Positions 13,531 through 26,289 of a stretch of DNA of 64,000 nucleotides are shown here, in pieces. Within the stretch, counting starts at the first letter, position 1, and every line of letters begins with the position of its first letter. The stretch comes from Calliopsis andreniformis (taxonomy: Eukaryota; Arthropoda; Insecta; Hymenoptera; Andrenidae). A model generated the notes under the pieces. The model was not told the origin of the DNA and searched no databases. It saw nothing but the letters and a program-made list of their open reading frames with translations. The DNA lies in contig NW_027480423.1 in assembly GCF_051401765.1 (NCBI RefSeq), positions 8,370,001 through 8,434,000 on the forward strand. Reading direction: 5' to 3'. The translations under genes were made by a program, and so were the position numbers.

Positions 13531-16500
13531 TATTCGATCTAGTGGAGCAACGCCCTAGAATGAAGCCTAGGTTGCCCTGAACGTAGAAATGACCATAACC
13601 TTAACACTGGTTGCAATTATTCCTGTAATACGATGGAAAAGGTGTTGTATTTATATTGTATTTTATGCTTCTGGCGTTGGCTTCCAAGGCCCTAACTATA
13701 CGATCCAGTGGAGCAACGCCCTAGTGTGAAGCCTAGGTTGCCCGGAACGTAGAAATGACCATAACTTTCACTCCGGTTGCAATTATTCGTTTTATACAAC
13801 GGAAAAACTGTTCTCTTTATTTTGTATTTTATGCTTCGGGCGTGGACTTCCAATGCCCTAACTATTCGATCTGGTGGAGCAACGCCCTAGAGTGAAGCCT
13901 AGGTAGCCCGGAACGTAGATATTACCTTAACTTTCAAACTGGTTGCTATTATTCGTTTTATACGATGGAAAAACTGTTGCATTTATATTCTATTTTATGC
14001 TTCTGGCGCTGACTTCTCAGGCCCCAACTATTCGATCTGGCGGAGCAACGCCCTACAGTGAAGCCTAGGTTGCCCGAAACGTAGAAATGACTATCACTTT
14101 CACACTGGTTGCAATTATTCCTGTTATACGATGGACAAACTGTTGCATTTTTATTGTACTTTATGCTTCTGGCGTTGACTTCCAAGGCCCTACGTATTCG
14201 ATCTGGTGGAGCAATGCCTCAGAGTTAAATCTAGGATGCCCGAAACGTCGAAATGGTCATTACTTTCACACTGATTGCAATTATTCATTCTATATGATGG
14301 AAAAACTGTTCCATTTTTATTTTATTTTATGCTTCTGGCGTTGACTTCTTAGGCCTTAACTATTCGATCTGGTGGAACAACGCCCCAGAGTGAAGCCTGT
14401 GTTGCCCGGAACGTAGAAATGACCATAACCTTAACACTGGTTGCAATTATCCCTTTTATACGATGGAAAAACTGTTGTAGTTTTATTGTATTTTATGCTT
14501 CAGGCGTTGAATTCATAGGCCCTAACTATTCGATCTGGTGGAGCAACGCCCTAGAGTGAAGCCTCGGTTGCCCGGAACGTAGAAAAGACCATACCTTTCA
14601 CACTGGTTGCAATTGTTCGTTTTATACGATGGAAGAGCTGTTGTATTTATATTGTATTTTATGCTTCTGGCGTTGACTTCTAAGGTCGTAGCTATTAGAT
14701 GTGGTGGAGCAACGCCCTAGAGTCAAGCCTAGGTTGCTCGGAACGTAGAAATGACCATAACTTTCACTCCGGTTGGAATTATTCGTTCTATGCAATGGAA
14801 AAACTGTTCTTTTTATTTTGTATTTTATGCTTCTGGCGCTGACTTCTAAGGCCCTAACAATTGGATCTGGAGGAACAACGCCCTAGAGTGAAGCCTAGGT
14901 TGCCCGGAACGTAGAAACGACCATTACCTGCACACTGGTTGCAATTATTCCTGTTATACGATGGAAAAACTGTTGTAGTTTTATTGTATTTTATGCTTCA
15001 GGCGTTGAATTCATAGGCCCTAACTATTCGATCTGGTGCAGCAACGCCCTAGAGTGAAGCCTCGGTTGCCCGGAACGTAGAAAAGACCATAACTTTCACA
15101 CTGGTTGCAATTAGTCGTTTTATACGATGGAAAAGCTGTTGTCCTTATTTTGCATTTTATGCCTCAGTCGTTGACTTCTAAGGTCGTAGCAATTCGATGT
15201 GGTGGAGCAACGCCCTAGCGTGAAGCCTAGGCTGCCCGGAACGTAGAAATGACCATTACTTTCACAGTGTTTGCAAGATTCCTGTTATACGATGGACAAA
15301 CTGTTGGATTGTTCTGTACTTTATACTTGTGGCTTTGACTACTAAGGCCCTTTGTATTCGATCTGGTGGAGGAATGCCTCACAGTTAAGTCTAGGATGCC
15401 GAAACGATGAAATGACTATTACTGTCACACTGGTTGCAATTATTCATGCTATACGATGGAAAAACTGTTGCATTTTTATTGTACTCTATGCTTCTGGCGT
15501 TGAATTCTTAGGCCCTAACTATTCGATCCCGGGGGCAGCGTCCAAGAGTGAAGCGTATGTTGCCTGAAACGTAGAAATGACCATTACATTCGCACTGGTT
15601 GCAATTATTCGTTTTATACGATGGAAAAGCTGTTGTCCTTATTTTGTATTTTATGCTTCTGGCGTTGGCTTCCAAGGCCCTAACTATTCGATCCAGTGGT
15701 GCAACGCCCTAGTGTGAAGCATAGGTTGCCCGGAACGTAGAAATGACCATAACTTTCACTCCGGTTGCAATTATTCGTTTTATACAATGGAAAAACTGTT
15801 CTTTTTATTTTGTATTTTATGCTTCGGGCGTCGACTTCCAATGCCATAACTATTCGATCTGGTGGAGCAACGCCCTAGAGTGAAGCCTAGGTTGCCCGGA
15901 ACGTAGAAATTACCTTAACTTTCAAACTGGTTGCTATTATTCGTTTTATACGATGGAAAAACTGTTGCATTTATATTCTATTTTATGCTTCTGGCGCTGA
16001 CTTCTCAGGCCCCAACTATTCGATCTGGCGGAGCAACGCCCTACAGTGAAGCCTAGGTTGCCCGAAACGTAGAAATGACTATCACTTTCACACTGGTTGC
16101 AATTATTCCTGTTATACGATGGACAAACTGTTGCATTTTTATTGTACTTTATGCTTCTGGCGTTGACTTCCAAGGCCCTACGTATTCGATCTGGTGGAGC
16201 AATGCCTCAGAGTTAAATCTAGGATGCCCGAAACGTCGAAATGGTCATTACTTTCACACTGATTGCAATTATTCATTCTATATGATGGAAAAACAGTTCC
16301 ATTTTTATTGTATTTTATGCTTCTGGCGTTGACTTCTTAGGCCTTAACTATTCGATCTGGTGGAACAACGCCCTAGAGTGAAGCCTGTGTTGCCCGGAAC
16401 GTAGAAATGACCATAACCTTAACACTGGTTGCAATTATCCCTTTTATACGATGGAAAAACTGTTGTAGTTTTATTGTATTTTATGCTTCAGGCGTTGAAT

Positions 16501-16684
16501 TCATAGGCCCTAACTATTCGATCTGGTGGAGCAACGCCCTAGAGTGAAGCCTCGGTTGCCCGGAACGTAGATGTGACCATTACTTTCTCACTGTTTGCAA
16601 TTATTCATTCTTTACGTTGGATAAGCTGTTGTATTTATATTGTATTTTATGCTTCTGGCGTTGACTGCTAAGGTCGTAGCTATT
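12707..16684 (+). repeat. 24-monomer higher-order repeat, copy 1 (3,978 bp)
   Basis: This block is followed immediately by a second copy at 16685-20662, offset exactly 3978. The left edge is set by CTATT|CGATCTGGTGGAGCAGC at 12707 and 16685. The right edge is where ATT is followed by CGATCTGG at 16685 but by AGATGTGG at 20663. I could find only a handful of differences, for example one at about 14828 and three clustered between about 15113 and 15152. Internally, about 13860-14580 repeats at about 15848-16568 (offset 1988, 12 monomers), so the unit itself derives partly from an older duplication. Confidence 0.92.
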
Positions 16685-19600
16685 CGATCTGGTGGAGCAG
16701 CGCCCTAGAGTAAAGCCTAGGTTGCCCGAAACGTAGAAATGACAATTTCCTTCACGCTTGTTGCAATTATTCCTGCTATACGATGGAAAAACTGTTGTAT
16801 CTTTATTGTATTTTATGCTTCGGGCGTTAACTTCTAAGACCCTAGCCATTCGATCTGGTGGAGCTACGCCCTAGAGTCAAGCTGAGGTTGCCCGGAACGT
16901 GGATATGACCATCACTTTCACAGTGGTTGCAATTTTTCGTTTTATGCGATGGAAAGAATGTTGTTTTATTTTGTATTTTATGCTTCTGGCGTTGACTTCT
17001 GAGGCCCTAACTCTTCGATATGGTGGATCAATGCCTCAGAGTTAAGTCTAGGATGCCTGAAACGTCGAAATGTTCATTACTTTCACACTGGTTGCAATTA
17101 TTCATGCTATACGGTAGAGATACTGTTGCATTTTTTGTTATTTTCTGCTTCCGGCTTTGACTTCTAAGGTCCTAGCTATTCGGTCTGGTGGGGCAACGTC
17201 CAAGAGTGAAGCCGATGTTTCCCGGAACGTAGAAATGACAATTACTTTCACACTGATTGCAATTATTCGTTTTATTCAATGGAAAAACTGTTGTATTTAT
17301 ATTGTATTGTATGCTTCTGGCGTCGACTTCTAAGGCCCTAGCTACTCAATATGGTGGGCTAACGTCCAAGAGTGAACCCTATGTTGCCCGGAAAGTAGAA
17401 ATGACCACAACTTTCACACTGGTTGCAATTATCCGTTTTATAAAATGGAAAAACTGTTGTATTTATTGTGTATTTTATGCCTCTGGCGTTGACTTCTAAG
17501 GCCCTAACTATTCGATCTAGTGGAGCAACGCCCTAGAATGAAGCCTAGGTTGCCCTGAACGTAGAAATGACCATAACCTTAACACTGGTTGCAATTATTC
17601 CTGTAATACGATGGAAAAGGTGTTGTATTTATATTGTATTTTATGCTTCTGGCGTTGGCTTCCAAGGCCCTAACTATACGATCCAGTGGAGCAACGCCCT
17701 AGTGTGAAGCCTAGGTTGCCCGGAACGTAGAAATGACCATAACTTTCACTCCGGTTGCAATTATTCGTTTTATACAACGGAAAAACTGTTCTCTTTATTT
17801 TGTATTTTATGCTTCGGGCGTGGACTTCCAATGCCCTAACTATTCGATCTGGTGGAGCAACGCCCTAGAGTGAAGCCTAGGTAGCCCGGAACGTAGATAT
17901 TACCTTAACTTTCAAACTGGTTGCTATTATTCGTTTTATACGATGGAAAAACTGTTGCATTTATATTCTATTTTATGCTTCTGGCGCTGACTTCTCAGGC
18001 CCCAACTATTCGATCTGGCGGAGCAACGCCCTACAGTGAAGCCTAGGTTGCCCGAAACGTAGAAATGACTATCACTTTCACACTGGTTGCAATTATTCCT
18101 GTTATACGATGGACAAACTGTTGCATTTTTATTGTACTTTATGCTTCTGGCGTTGACTTCCAAGGCCCTACGTATTCGATCTGGTGGAGCAATGCCTCAG
18201 AGTTAAATCTAGGATGCCCGAAACGTCGAAATGGTCATTACTTTCACACTGATTGCAATTATTCATTCTATATGATGGAAAAACTGTTCCATTTTTATTT
18301 TATTTTATGCTTCTGGCGTTGACTTCTTAGGCCTTAACTATTCGATCTGGTGGAACAACGCCCCAGAGTGAAGCCTGTGTTGCCCGGAACGTAGAAATGA
18401 CCATAACCTTAACACTGGTTGCAATTATCCCTTTTATACGATGGAAAAACTGTTGTAGTTTTATTGTATTTTATGCTTCAGGCGTTGAATTCATAGGCCC
18501 TAACTATTCGATCTGGTGGAGCAACGCCCTAGAGTGAAGCCTCGGTTGCCCGGAACGTAGAAAAGACCATACCTTTCACACTGGTTGCAATTGTTCGTTT
18601 TATACGATGGAAGAGCTGTTGTATTTATATTGTATTTTATGCTTCTGGCGTTGACTTCTAAGGTCGTAGCTATTAGATGTGGTGGAGCAACGCCCTAGAG
18701 TCAAGCCTAGGTTGCTCGGAACGTAGAAATGACCATAACTTTCACTCCGGTTGGAATTATTCGTTCTATGCAATGGAAAAACTGTTCTTTTTATTTTGTA
18801 TTTTATGTTTCTGGCGCTGACTTCTAAGGCCCTAACAATTGGATCTGGAGGAACAACGCCCTAGAGTGAAGCCTAGGTTGCCCGGAACGTAGAAACGACC
18901 ATTACCTGCACACTGGTTGCAATTATTCCTGTTATACGATGGAAAAACTGTTGTAGTTTTATTGTATTTTATGCTTCAGGCGTTGAATTCATAGGCCCTA
19001 ACTATTCGATCTGGTGCAGCAACGCCCTAGAGTGAAGCCTCGGTTGCCCGGAACGTAGAAAAGACCATAACTTTCACACTGGTTGCAATTATTCGTTTTA
19101 TACGATGGAAAAGCTGTTGTCCTTATTTTGTATTTTATGCTTCAGTCGTTGACTTCTAAGGTCGTAGCAATTCGATGTGGTGGAGCAACGCCCTAGCGTG
19201 AAGCCTAGGCTGCCCGGAACGTAGAAATGACCATTACTTTCACAGTGTTTGCAAGATTCCTGTTATACGATGGACAAACTGTTGGATTGTTCTGTACTTT
19301 ATACTTGTGGCTTTGACTACTAAGGCCCTTTGTATTCGATCTGGTGGAGGAATGCCTCACAGTTAAGTCTAGGATGCCGAAACGATGAAATGACTATTAC
19401 TGTCACACTGGTTGCAATTATTCATGCTATACGATGGAAAAACTGTTGCATTTTTATTGTACTCTATGCTTCTGGCGTTGAATTCTTAGGCCCTAACTAT
19501 TCGATCCCGGGGGCAGCGTCCAAGAGTGAAGCGTATGTTGCCTGAAACGTAGAAATGACCATTACATTCGCACTGGTTGCAATTATTCGTTTTATACGAT

Positions 19601-20662
19601 GGAAAAGCTGTTGTCCTTATTTTGTATTTTATGCTTCTGGCGTTGGCTTCCAAGGCCCTAACTATTCGATCCAGTGGTGCAACGCCCTAGTGTGAAGCAT
19701 AGGTTGCCCGGAACGTAGAAATGACCATAACTTTCACTCCGGTTGCAATTATTCGTTTTATACAATGGAAAAACTGTTCTTTTTATTTTGTATTTTATGC
19801 TTCGGGCGTCGACTTCCAATGCCATAACTATTCGATCTGGTGGAGCAACGCCCTAGAGTGAAGCCTAGGTTGCCCGGAACGTAGAAATTACCTTAACTTT
19901 CAAACTGGTTGCTATTATTCGTTTTATACGATGGAAAAACTGTTGCATTTATATTCTATTTTATGCTTCTGGCGCTGACTTCTCAGGCCCCAACTATTCG
20001 ATCTGGCGGAGCAACGCCCTACAGTGAAGCCTAGGTTGCCCGAAACGTAGAAATGACTATCACTTTCACACTGGTTGCAATTATTCCTGTTATACGATGG
20101 ACAAACTGTTGCATTTTTATTGTACTTTATGCTTCTGGCGTTGACTTCCAAGGCCCTACGTATTCGATCTGGTGGAGCAATGCCTCAGAGTTAAATCTAG
20201 GATGCCCGAAACGTCGAAATGGTCATTACTTTCACACTGATTGCAATTATTCATTCTATATGATGGAAAAACAGTTCCATTTTTATTGTATTTTATGCTT
20301 CTGGCGTTGACTTCTTAGGCCTTAACTATTCGATCTGGTGGAACAACGCCCTAGAGTGAAGCCTGTGTTGCCCGGAACGTAGAAATGACCATAACCTTAA
20401 CACTGGTTGCAATTATCCCTTTTATACGATGGAAAAACTGTTGTAGTTTTATTGTATTTTATGCTTCAGGCGTTGAATTCATAGGCCCTAACTATTCGAT
20501 CTGGTGGAGCAACGCCCTAGAGTGAAGCCTCGGTTGCCCGGAACGTAGATGTGACCATTACTTTCTCACTGTTTGCAATTATTCATTCTTTACGTTGGAT
20601 AAGCTGTTGTATTTATATTGTATTTTATGCTTCTGGCGTTGACTGCTAAGGTCGTAGCTATT
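16685..20662 (+). repeat. 24-monomer higher-order repeat, copy 2 (3,978 bp)
   Basis: Directly abuts copy 1 with no spacer. Identity looks above 99.8% by eye, which makes it the youngest large event in the window. The three clustered differences from copy 1 (about 19091-19130) match variants seen elsewhere in the array, so they may reflect a short conversion tract rather than new mutations. The last 610 bases, from 20053, are also the beginning of the next, 13-monomer, tandem pair. Confidence 0.92.
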
Positions 20663-22208
20663 AGATGTGGTGGAGCAACGCCCTAGAGTCAAGCCTAGGT
20701 TGCCCGGAACGTAGATATGACCATAACTTTCACAGTGGTTGCAATTATTCATGCTATACGGTAGAAATACTGTTGCATTTTTATTGTATTTTCTGCTTCT
20801 GGCTTTGACTTCTAAGGTCCTAGCTATTCCATCTGGTGGGGCAACATCCAAGGGTGTAGCCTATGTTGCCCGGAACGTAGAAATGACCATCACTTTCACA
20901 CTGATAGCAATTATTCGTTTTATTCAATGAAAAAACTGTTGTATTTATATTGTACTTTATGCTTCTGGCGTTGACTTCTAAGGCCGCAGCTATTCGATGT
21001 AGTTGAGCAACGCCCTAGACTGAAGCCTAGGTTGCCCGGAACGTAGAAATGACCATTACCTTCACACTGGTTGCAATTATTCGTTTTATACGATGGAAAA
21101 ACTGTTGTATTTATTTTGCATTTGGTGCTTCTGGCGCTGACTTCTTAGGCCGAACTATTGGATTTGGTGGACCAACACCCTAGAGTGGAGCCTTGGTTGC
21201 CCGGAACGTAGAAATGACCATCACCTTCACTCTGGTTGCAAATATTCCTGTTATTCGATGGCAAAACTGTTGTACCTTTATTGTATTTTACGCTTCGGGC
21301 GTTGACTTCTAAGACCCTAACTATTCGATCTGGTGGAGCAGCGCCCTAGAGTAAAGCCTAGGTTGCCCGAAACGTAGAAATGACCATTTCCTTCACGCTT
21401 GATGCAATCATTCCTGCTATACGATGGAAAAACAGTTGTATCTTTATCGTATTTTATGCTTCGGGCGTTGACTCCTAAGACCCTAGCCATTCGATCTGGT
21501 GGAGCAGCGCCCTAGAGTCAAGCTGAGGTTGCCCGGAACGTGGATATGACCATCACTTTCGCAGTGGTTGCAATTTTTCGTTTTATACGATGGAAAGAAT
21601 GTTGTTTTATTTTGTATTTTATGCTTCTGGCGTTGACTTCTGAGGCCCTAACTCTTCGATCTGGTGGATCAATGCCTCAGAGTTAAGTCTAGGATGCCTG
21701 AAACGTCGAAATGTTCATTACTTTCACACTGGTTGCAATTATTCATGCTATACGGTAGAGATACTGTTGCATTTTTATTTTATTTTCTGCTTCTGGCTTT
21801 GACTTCTAAGGTCCTAGCTATTCGGTCTGGTGGGGCAACCTCCAAGAGTGAAGCCTATGTTTCCCGGAACGTAGAAATGACAATTACTTTCACACTTATT
21901 GCAATTATTCGTTTTATTCAATGGAAAAACTGTTGTATTTATATTGTATTGTATGCTTCTGGCGTGGACTTCTAAGGCCCTAGCTACTCAATATGGTGGG
22001 GTAACGTCCAAGAGTGAACCCTATGTTGCCCGGAACGTAGAAATGACCACAACTTTCACACTGCTTGCAATTATCCGTTTTACAAAATGGAAAAACTGTT
22101 GTATTTATGGTGTATTTTATGCCTCTGGCGTTGACTTCTAAGGCCGTGGCTATTCGGTCTGGTGGAGCAACGCCCTAGAGCGGAGCCTAGGTTGACCGGG
22201 ACCTAGAA
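20053..22208 (+). repeat. 13-monomer higher-order repeat, copy 1 (2,156 bp)
   Basis: Matches 22209-24363 at offset 2156. It contains the GGTAGAAATACTG, GGTAGAGATACTG, GGATATGACCATCACTTTCG and CTCAATATGGTGGGG monomers in the same order as copy 2. Roughly ten point differences were seen, about 99.5% identity by eye. The left boundary is approximate, because the block overlaps the end of the 24-monomer copy 2. Confidence 0.88.
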
Positions 22209-24363
22209 ATGACTATCACTTTCACACTGGGTGCAATTATTACTGTTATACGATGGACAAACTGTTGCATTTTTATTGTACTTTATGCTTCTGGCGTTGA
22301 CTTCCAAGGCCCTACGTATTCGATCTGGTGGAGCAATGCCTCAGAGTTAAATCTAGGATGCCCGAAACGTCGAAATGGTCATTACTTTCACACTGATTGC
22401 AATTATTCATTCTATATGATGGAAAAACAGTTCCATTTTTATTGTATTTTATGCTTCTGGCGTTGACTTCTTAGGCCTTAACTATTCGATCTGGTGGAAC
22501 AACGCCCTAGAGTGAAGCCTGTGTTGCCCGGAACGTAGAAATGACCATAACCTTAACACTGGTTGCAATTATCCCTTTTATACGATGGAAAAACTGTTGT
22601 AGTTTTATTGTATTTTATGCTTCAGGCGTTGAATTCATAGGCCCTAACTATTCGATCTGGTGGAGCAACGCCCTAGAGTGAAGCCTCGGTTGCCCGGAAC
22701 GTAGATGTGACCATTACTTTCTCACTGTTTGCAATTATTCATTCTTTACGTTGGATAAGCTGTTGTATTTATATTGTATTTTATGCTTCTGGCGTTGACT
22801 GCTAAGGTCGTAGCTATTAGATGTGGTGGAGCAACGCCCTAGAGTCAAGCCTAGGTTGCCCGGAACGTAGATATGACCATAACTTTCACAGTGGTTGCAA
22901 TTATTCATGCTATACGGTAGAAATACTGTTGCATTTTTATTGTATTTTCTGCTTCTGGCTTTGACTTCTAAGGTCCTAGCTATTCCATCTGGTGGGGCAA
23001 CATCCAAGGGTGTAGCCTATGTTGCCCGGAACGTAGAAATGACCATCACTTTCACACTGATAGCAATTATTCGTTTTATTCAATGAAAAAACTGTTGTAT
23101 TTATATTGTACGTTATGCTTCTGGCGTTGACTTCTAAGGCCGCAGCTATTCGATGTAGTTGAGCAACGCCCTAGACTGAAGCCTAGGTTGCCCGGAACGT
23201 AGAAATGACCATTACCTTCACACTGGTTGCAATTATTCGTTTTATACGATGGAAAAACTGTTGTATTTATTTTGCATTTGGTGCTTCTGGCGCTGACTTC
23301 TTAGGCCGAACTATTGGATTTGGTGGACCAACACCCTAGAGTGGAGCCTAGGTTGCCCGGAACGTAGAAATGACCATCACCTTCACTCTGGTTGCAAATA
23401 TTCCTGTTATTCGATGGCAAAACTGTTGTACCTTTATTGTATTTTACGCTTCGGGCGTTGAGTTCTAAGACCCTAACTATTCGATCTGGTGGAGCAGCGC
23501 CCTAGAGTAAAGCCTAGGTTGCCCGAAACGTAGAAATGACCATTTCCTTCACGCTTGATGCAATTATTCCTGCTATACGATGGAAAAACAGTTGTATCTT
23601 TATCGTATTTTATGCTTCGGGCGTTGACTTCTAAGACCCTAGCCATTCGATCTGGTGGAGCAGCGCCCTAGAGTCAAGCTGAGGTTGCCCGGAACGTGGA
23701 TATGACCATCACTTTTGCAGTGGTTGCAATTTTTCGTTTTATACGATGGAAAGAATGTTGTTTTATTTTGTATTTTATGCTTCTGGCGTTGACTTCTGAG
23801 GCCCTAACTCTTCGATCTGGTGGATCAATGCCTCAGAGTTAAGTCTAGGATGCCTGAAACGTCGAAATGTTCATTACTTTCACACTGGTTGCAATTATTC
23901 ATGCTATACGGTAGAGATACTGTTGCATTTTTATTTTATTTTCTGCTTCTGGCTTTGACTTCTAAGGTCCTAGCTATTCGGTCTGGTGGGGCAACCTCCA
24001 AGAGTGAAGCCTATGTTTCCCGGAACGTAGAAATGACAATTACTTTCACACTTATTGCAATTATTCGTTTTATTCAATGGAAAAACTGTTGTATTTATAT
24101 TGTATTGTATGCTTCTGGCGTGGACTTCTAAGGCCCTAGCTACTCAATATGGTGGGGTAACGTCCAAGAGTGAACCCTATGTTGCCCGGAACGTAGAAAT
24201 GACCACAACTTTCACACTGCTTGCAATTATCCGTTTTACAAAATGGAAAAACTGTTGTATTTATGGTGTATTTTATGCCTCTGGCGTTGACTTCTAGGCC
24301 GTAGCTATTCGATCTGGTGGAGCAACGCCCTAGAGCGGAGTCTAGGTTGACCGGGACCTAGAA
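22209..24363 (+). repeat. 13-monomer higher-order repeat, copy 2 (about 2,155 bp)
   Basis: Second tandem copy. Near its right end, at about 24296, TCTAAGGCC has become TCTAGGCC, a one-base deletion that shifts the offset to 2155. Homology ends just after the rare GACCGGGACCTAGAAATGAC at about 24347-24366, which also sits at the right end of copy 1 (about 22193-22212). That supports a unit boundary here. Confidence 0.88.
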
Positions 24364-26289
24364 ATGACCATCGCTTTCACACTGTTTGCAATTATTCATT
24401 TTATACGATGGAAAAACTGTTGTAGTATTATTGTATTTTATGCTTCAGGCGTTGAATTCATAGGCCCTATCTATTCGATCTGGTGGAGCAACGCCCTAGA
24501 GTGAAGCCTAGGTTGCCCGGAATGTAGAAATTACCTTAACTTTCAAACTGGTTGCTATTATTCGTTTTATACGATGGAAAAACTGTTGGATGTATATTCT
24601 ATTTTATGCTTCTGGCGTTGACTTCTAAGGCCGTAGCTATTCGATGTGGTGGAGCAACGCCCTAGGGTGGAGCCTAGGTTGCCCGGAACGTAGAAATGGC
24701 CATATCTTTCACACTGGTTGCAATTATTCCTGTTACACGATGGAAAAACTGTTGTATTTTTATTGTACTTTATGCTTCTGGCGCTGACCTCCTAGTCCCT
24801 AGCTATTCGATCGGGTGGAGCAACATCCTAGAGGGAAGCCTAGGTTGCCCGGAACGTAGAAGTGACCATTACTTTCACACTGGTTGCAATTATTCCTGTT
24901 ATGCGATTGAAGGACTGTTGTATTTTTAGAATATTTTATGCTTCTGGCGTCGAATTGTAAGTCCCTAACTATTCGATCTGGTGGAGCAACGCCCTAGAGT
25001 GAAGCCTAGGTTGCCCGGAATGTAGAAATTACCTTAACTTTCAAACTGGTTGCTATTATTCGTTTTATACGATGGAAAAACTGTTGGATGTATATTCTAT
25101 TTTATGCTCCTGGCGTTGACTTCTAATGCCCTAGCTATTCGATCTAGTGGAGCAACGCCCTAGAATGAAGCCTAGGTTGTCCGGAACGTAGAAATGACCA
25201 TAACTTTAACACTGGTTGCAATTATTCCTGTTATACGATGGACAACCTGTTGGATTTATATTGTACTTTACGCTCCTGGATTTGACGTCTAAGGCCCTGT
25301 GTATACGATCTGGTGGAGCAATGCCTCAGAGTTAAGTGTAGGATGCCCGAAACGTAGAAATGACATAACTTTCATTCTGATTGCAATTATTCGTTTTATA
25401 CGATGGGTAAGGTGTTGTATTTATATTGTTTTTTATGCTTCTGGCGTTGACTTCTTAGGCCCTAACTATTCGATCTGTTGGAACAACGCCCTAGAATTAA
25501 GCCTAGGTTGCCCGGAACGTAGAAATTACCATAACTTTCACACTGGTTGCAATTATTCGTTTTATACAATGGAAAACTGTTCTATTTATTTTGTATTTAA
25601 TGCTCCGGGCGTTGACTTCTAAGGTCCTAGCTATGCGATCTCGTGGGGCAACGTCCAAGAGTGAAGCCCATGTTGCCCGATGACGTAGAAATGCCCATTA
25701 CTTTCACACTGGTTGCAATTATTCCTGTTATACGATGGAAGGGCTGTTGTATTTTTATAGCATTTAATGCTTCTGGCGTTGACTTCTTAGGCCCTAACTG
25801 TTCGCTCTGGTGGAGCAACGCCCTAGAGTGTATCCTAGGTTACCCGGAACGTAGAAATGACCATAACTTTTACACTGGTAGCAATTATTCGTTTTATACA
25901 ATGGAAAATCTGTTCTATTTAATTTGTATTTTATGCTTGGGGCGTTGACTTCTAAGGCCCTAACTGTTTGGTCTGGTGGAGCAACGCCCTAGAGTGAAGC
26001 CTAGGTTGCCCGGAACGTAGAAATGACAATTACATTCACACTGTTTGCAATTATTCCTTTTATACGATGCAAAAGCTTTTTTATTTATATCGTATTTTAT
26101 GCTTCTGGCGTTGACTTCTAAGGACCTAACTATTCGATCTGGTGGAGCAACGCCCTAGAGTGAAGCCTAGGTTGCCCGGAACGTAGAAATGACCATCACT
26201 TTCAAACTGGTTGCAATTAATCTTGTTATACGATGGAAAAACTGTTGTATTTTTATTGCATTTTATGCTTTTGGCGTTCACTTCTTAGG
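24364..26289 (+). repeat. Transitional satellite segment between left and right subfamilies
   Basis: Monomers of both types mix here. A three-monomer offset (498 bp) links 24513 and 25011 through the shared GGAATGTAGAAATTACC and GTTGGATGTATATTC. The segment at about 24801-24985 shares a rare monomer with about 10874-11056. Right-type monomers, with TACACTGGTAGC, ATACAATGG and GTTCTATTTA, appear from about 25865. No gene is present. Confidence 0.75.

Noticed and set aside
12707..24363. Assembly artefact duplicating the 3,978- and 2,156-bp units
   Set aside because: It cannot be excluded without reads. However, both pairs carry real point differences and a one-base deletion, and have different unit lengths, which argues for genuine sequence.
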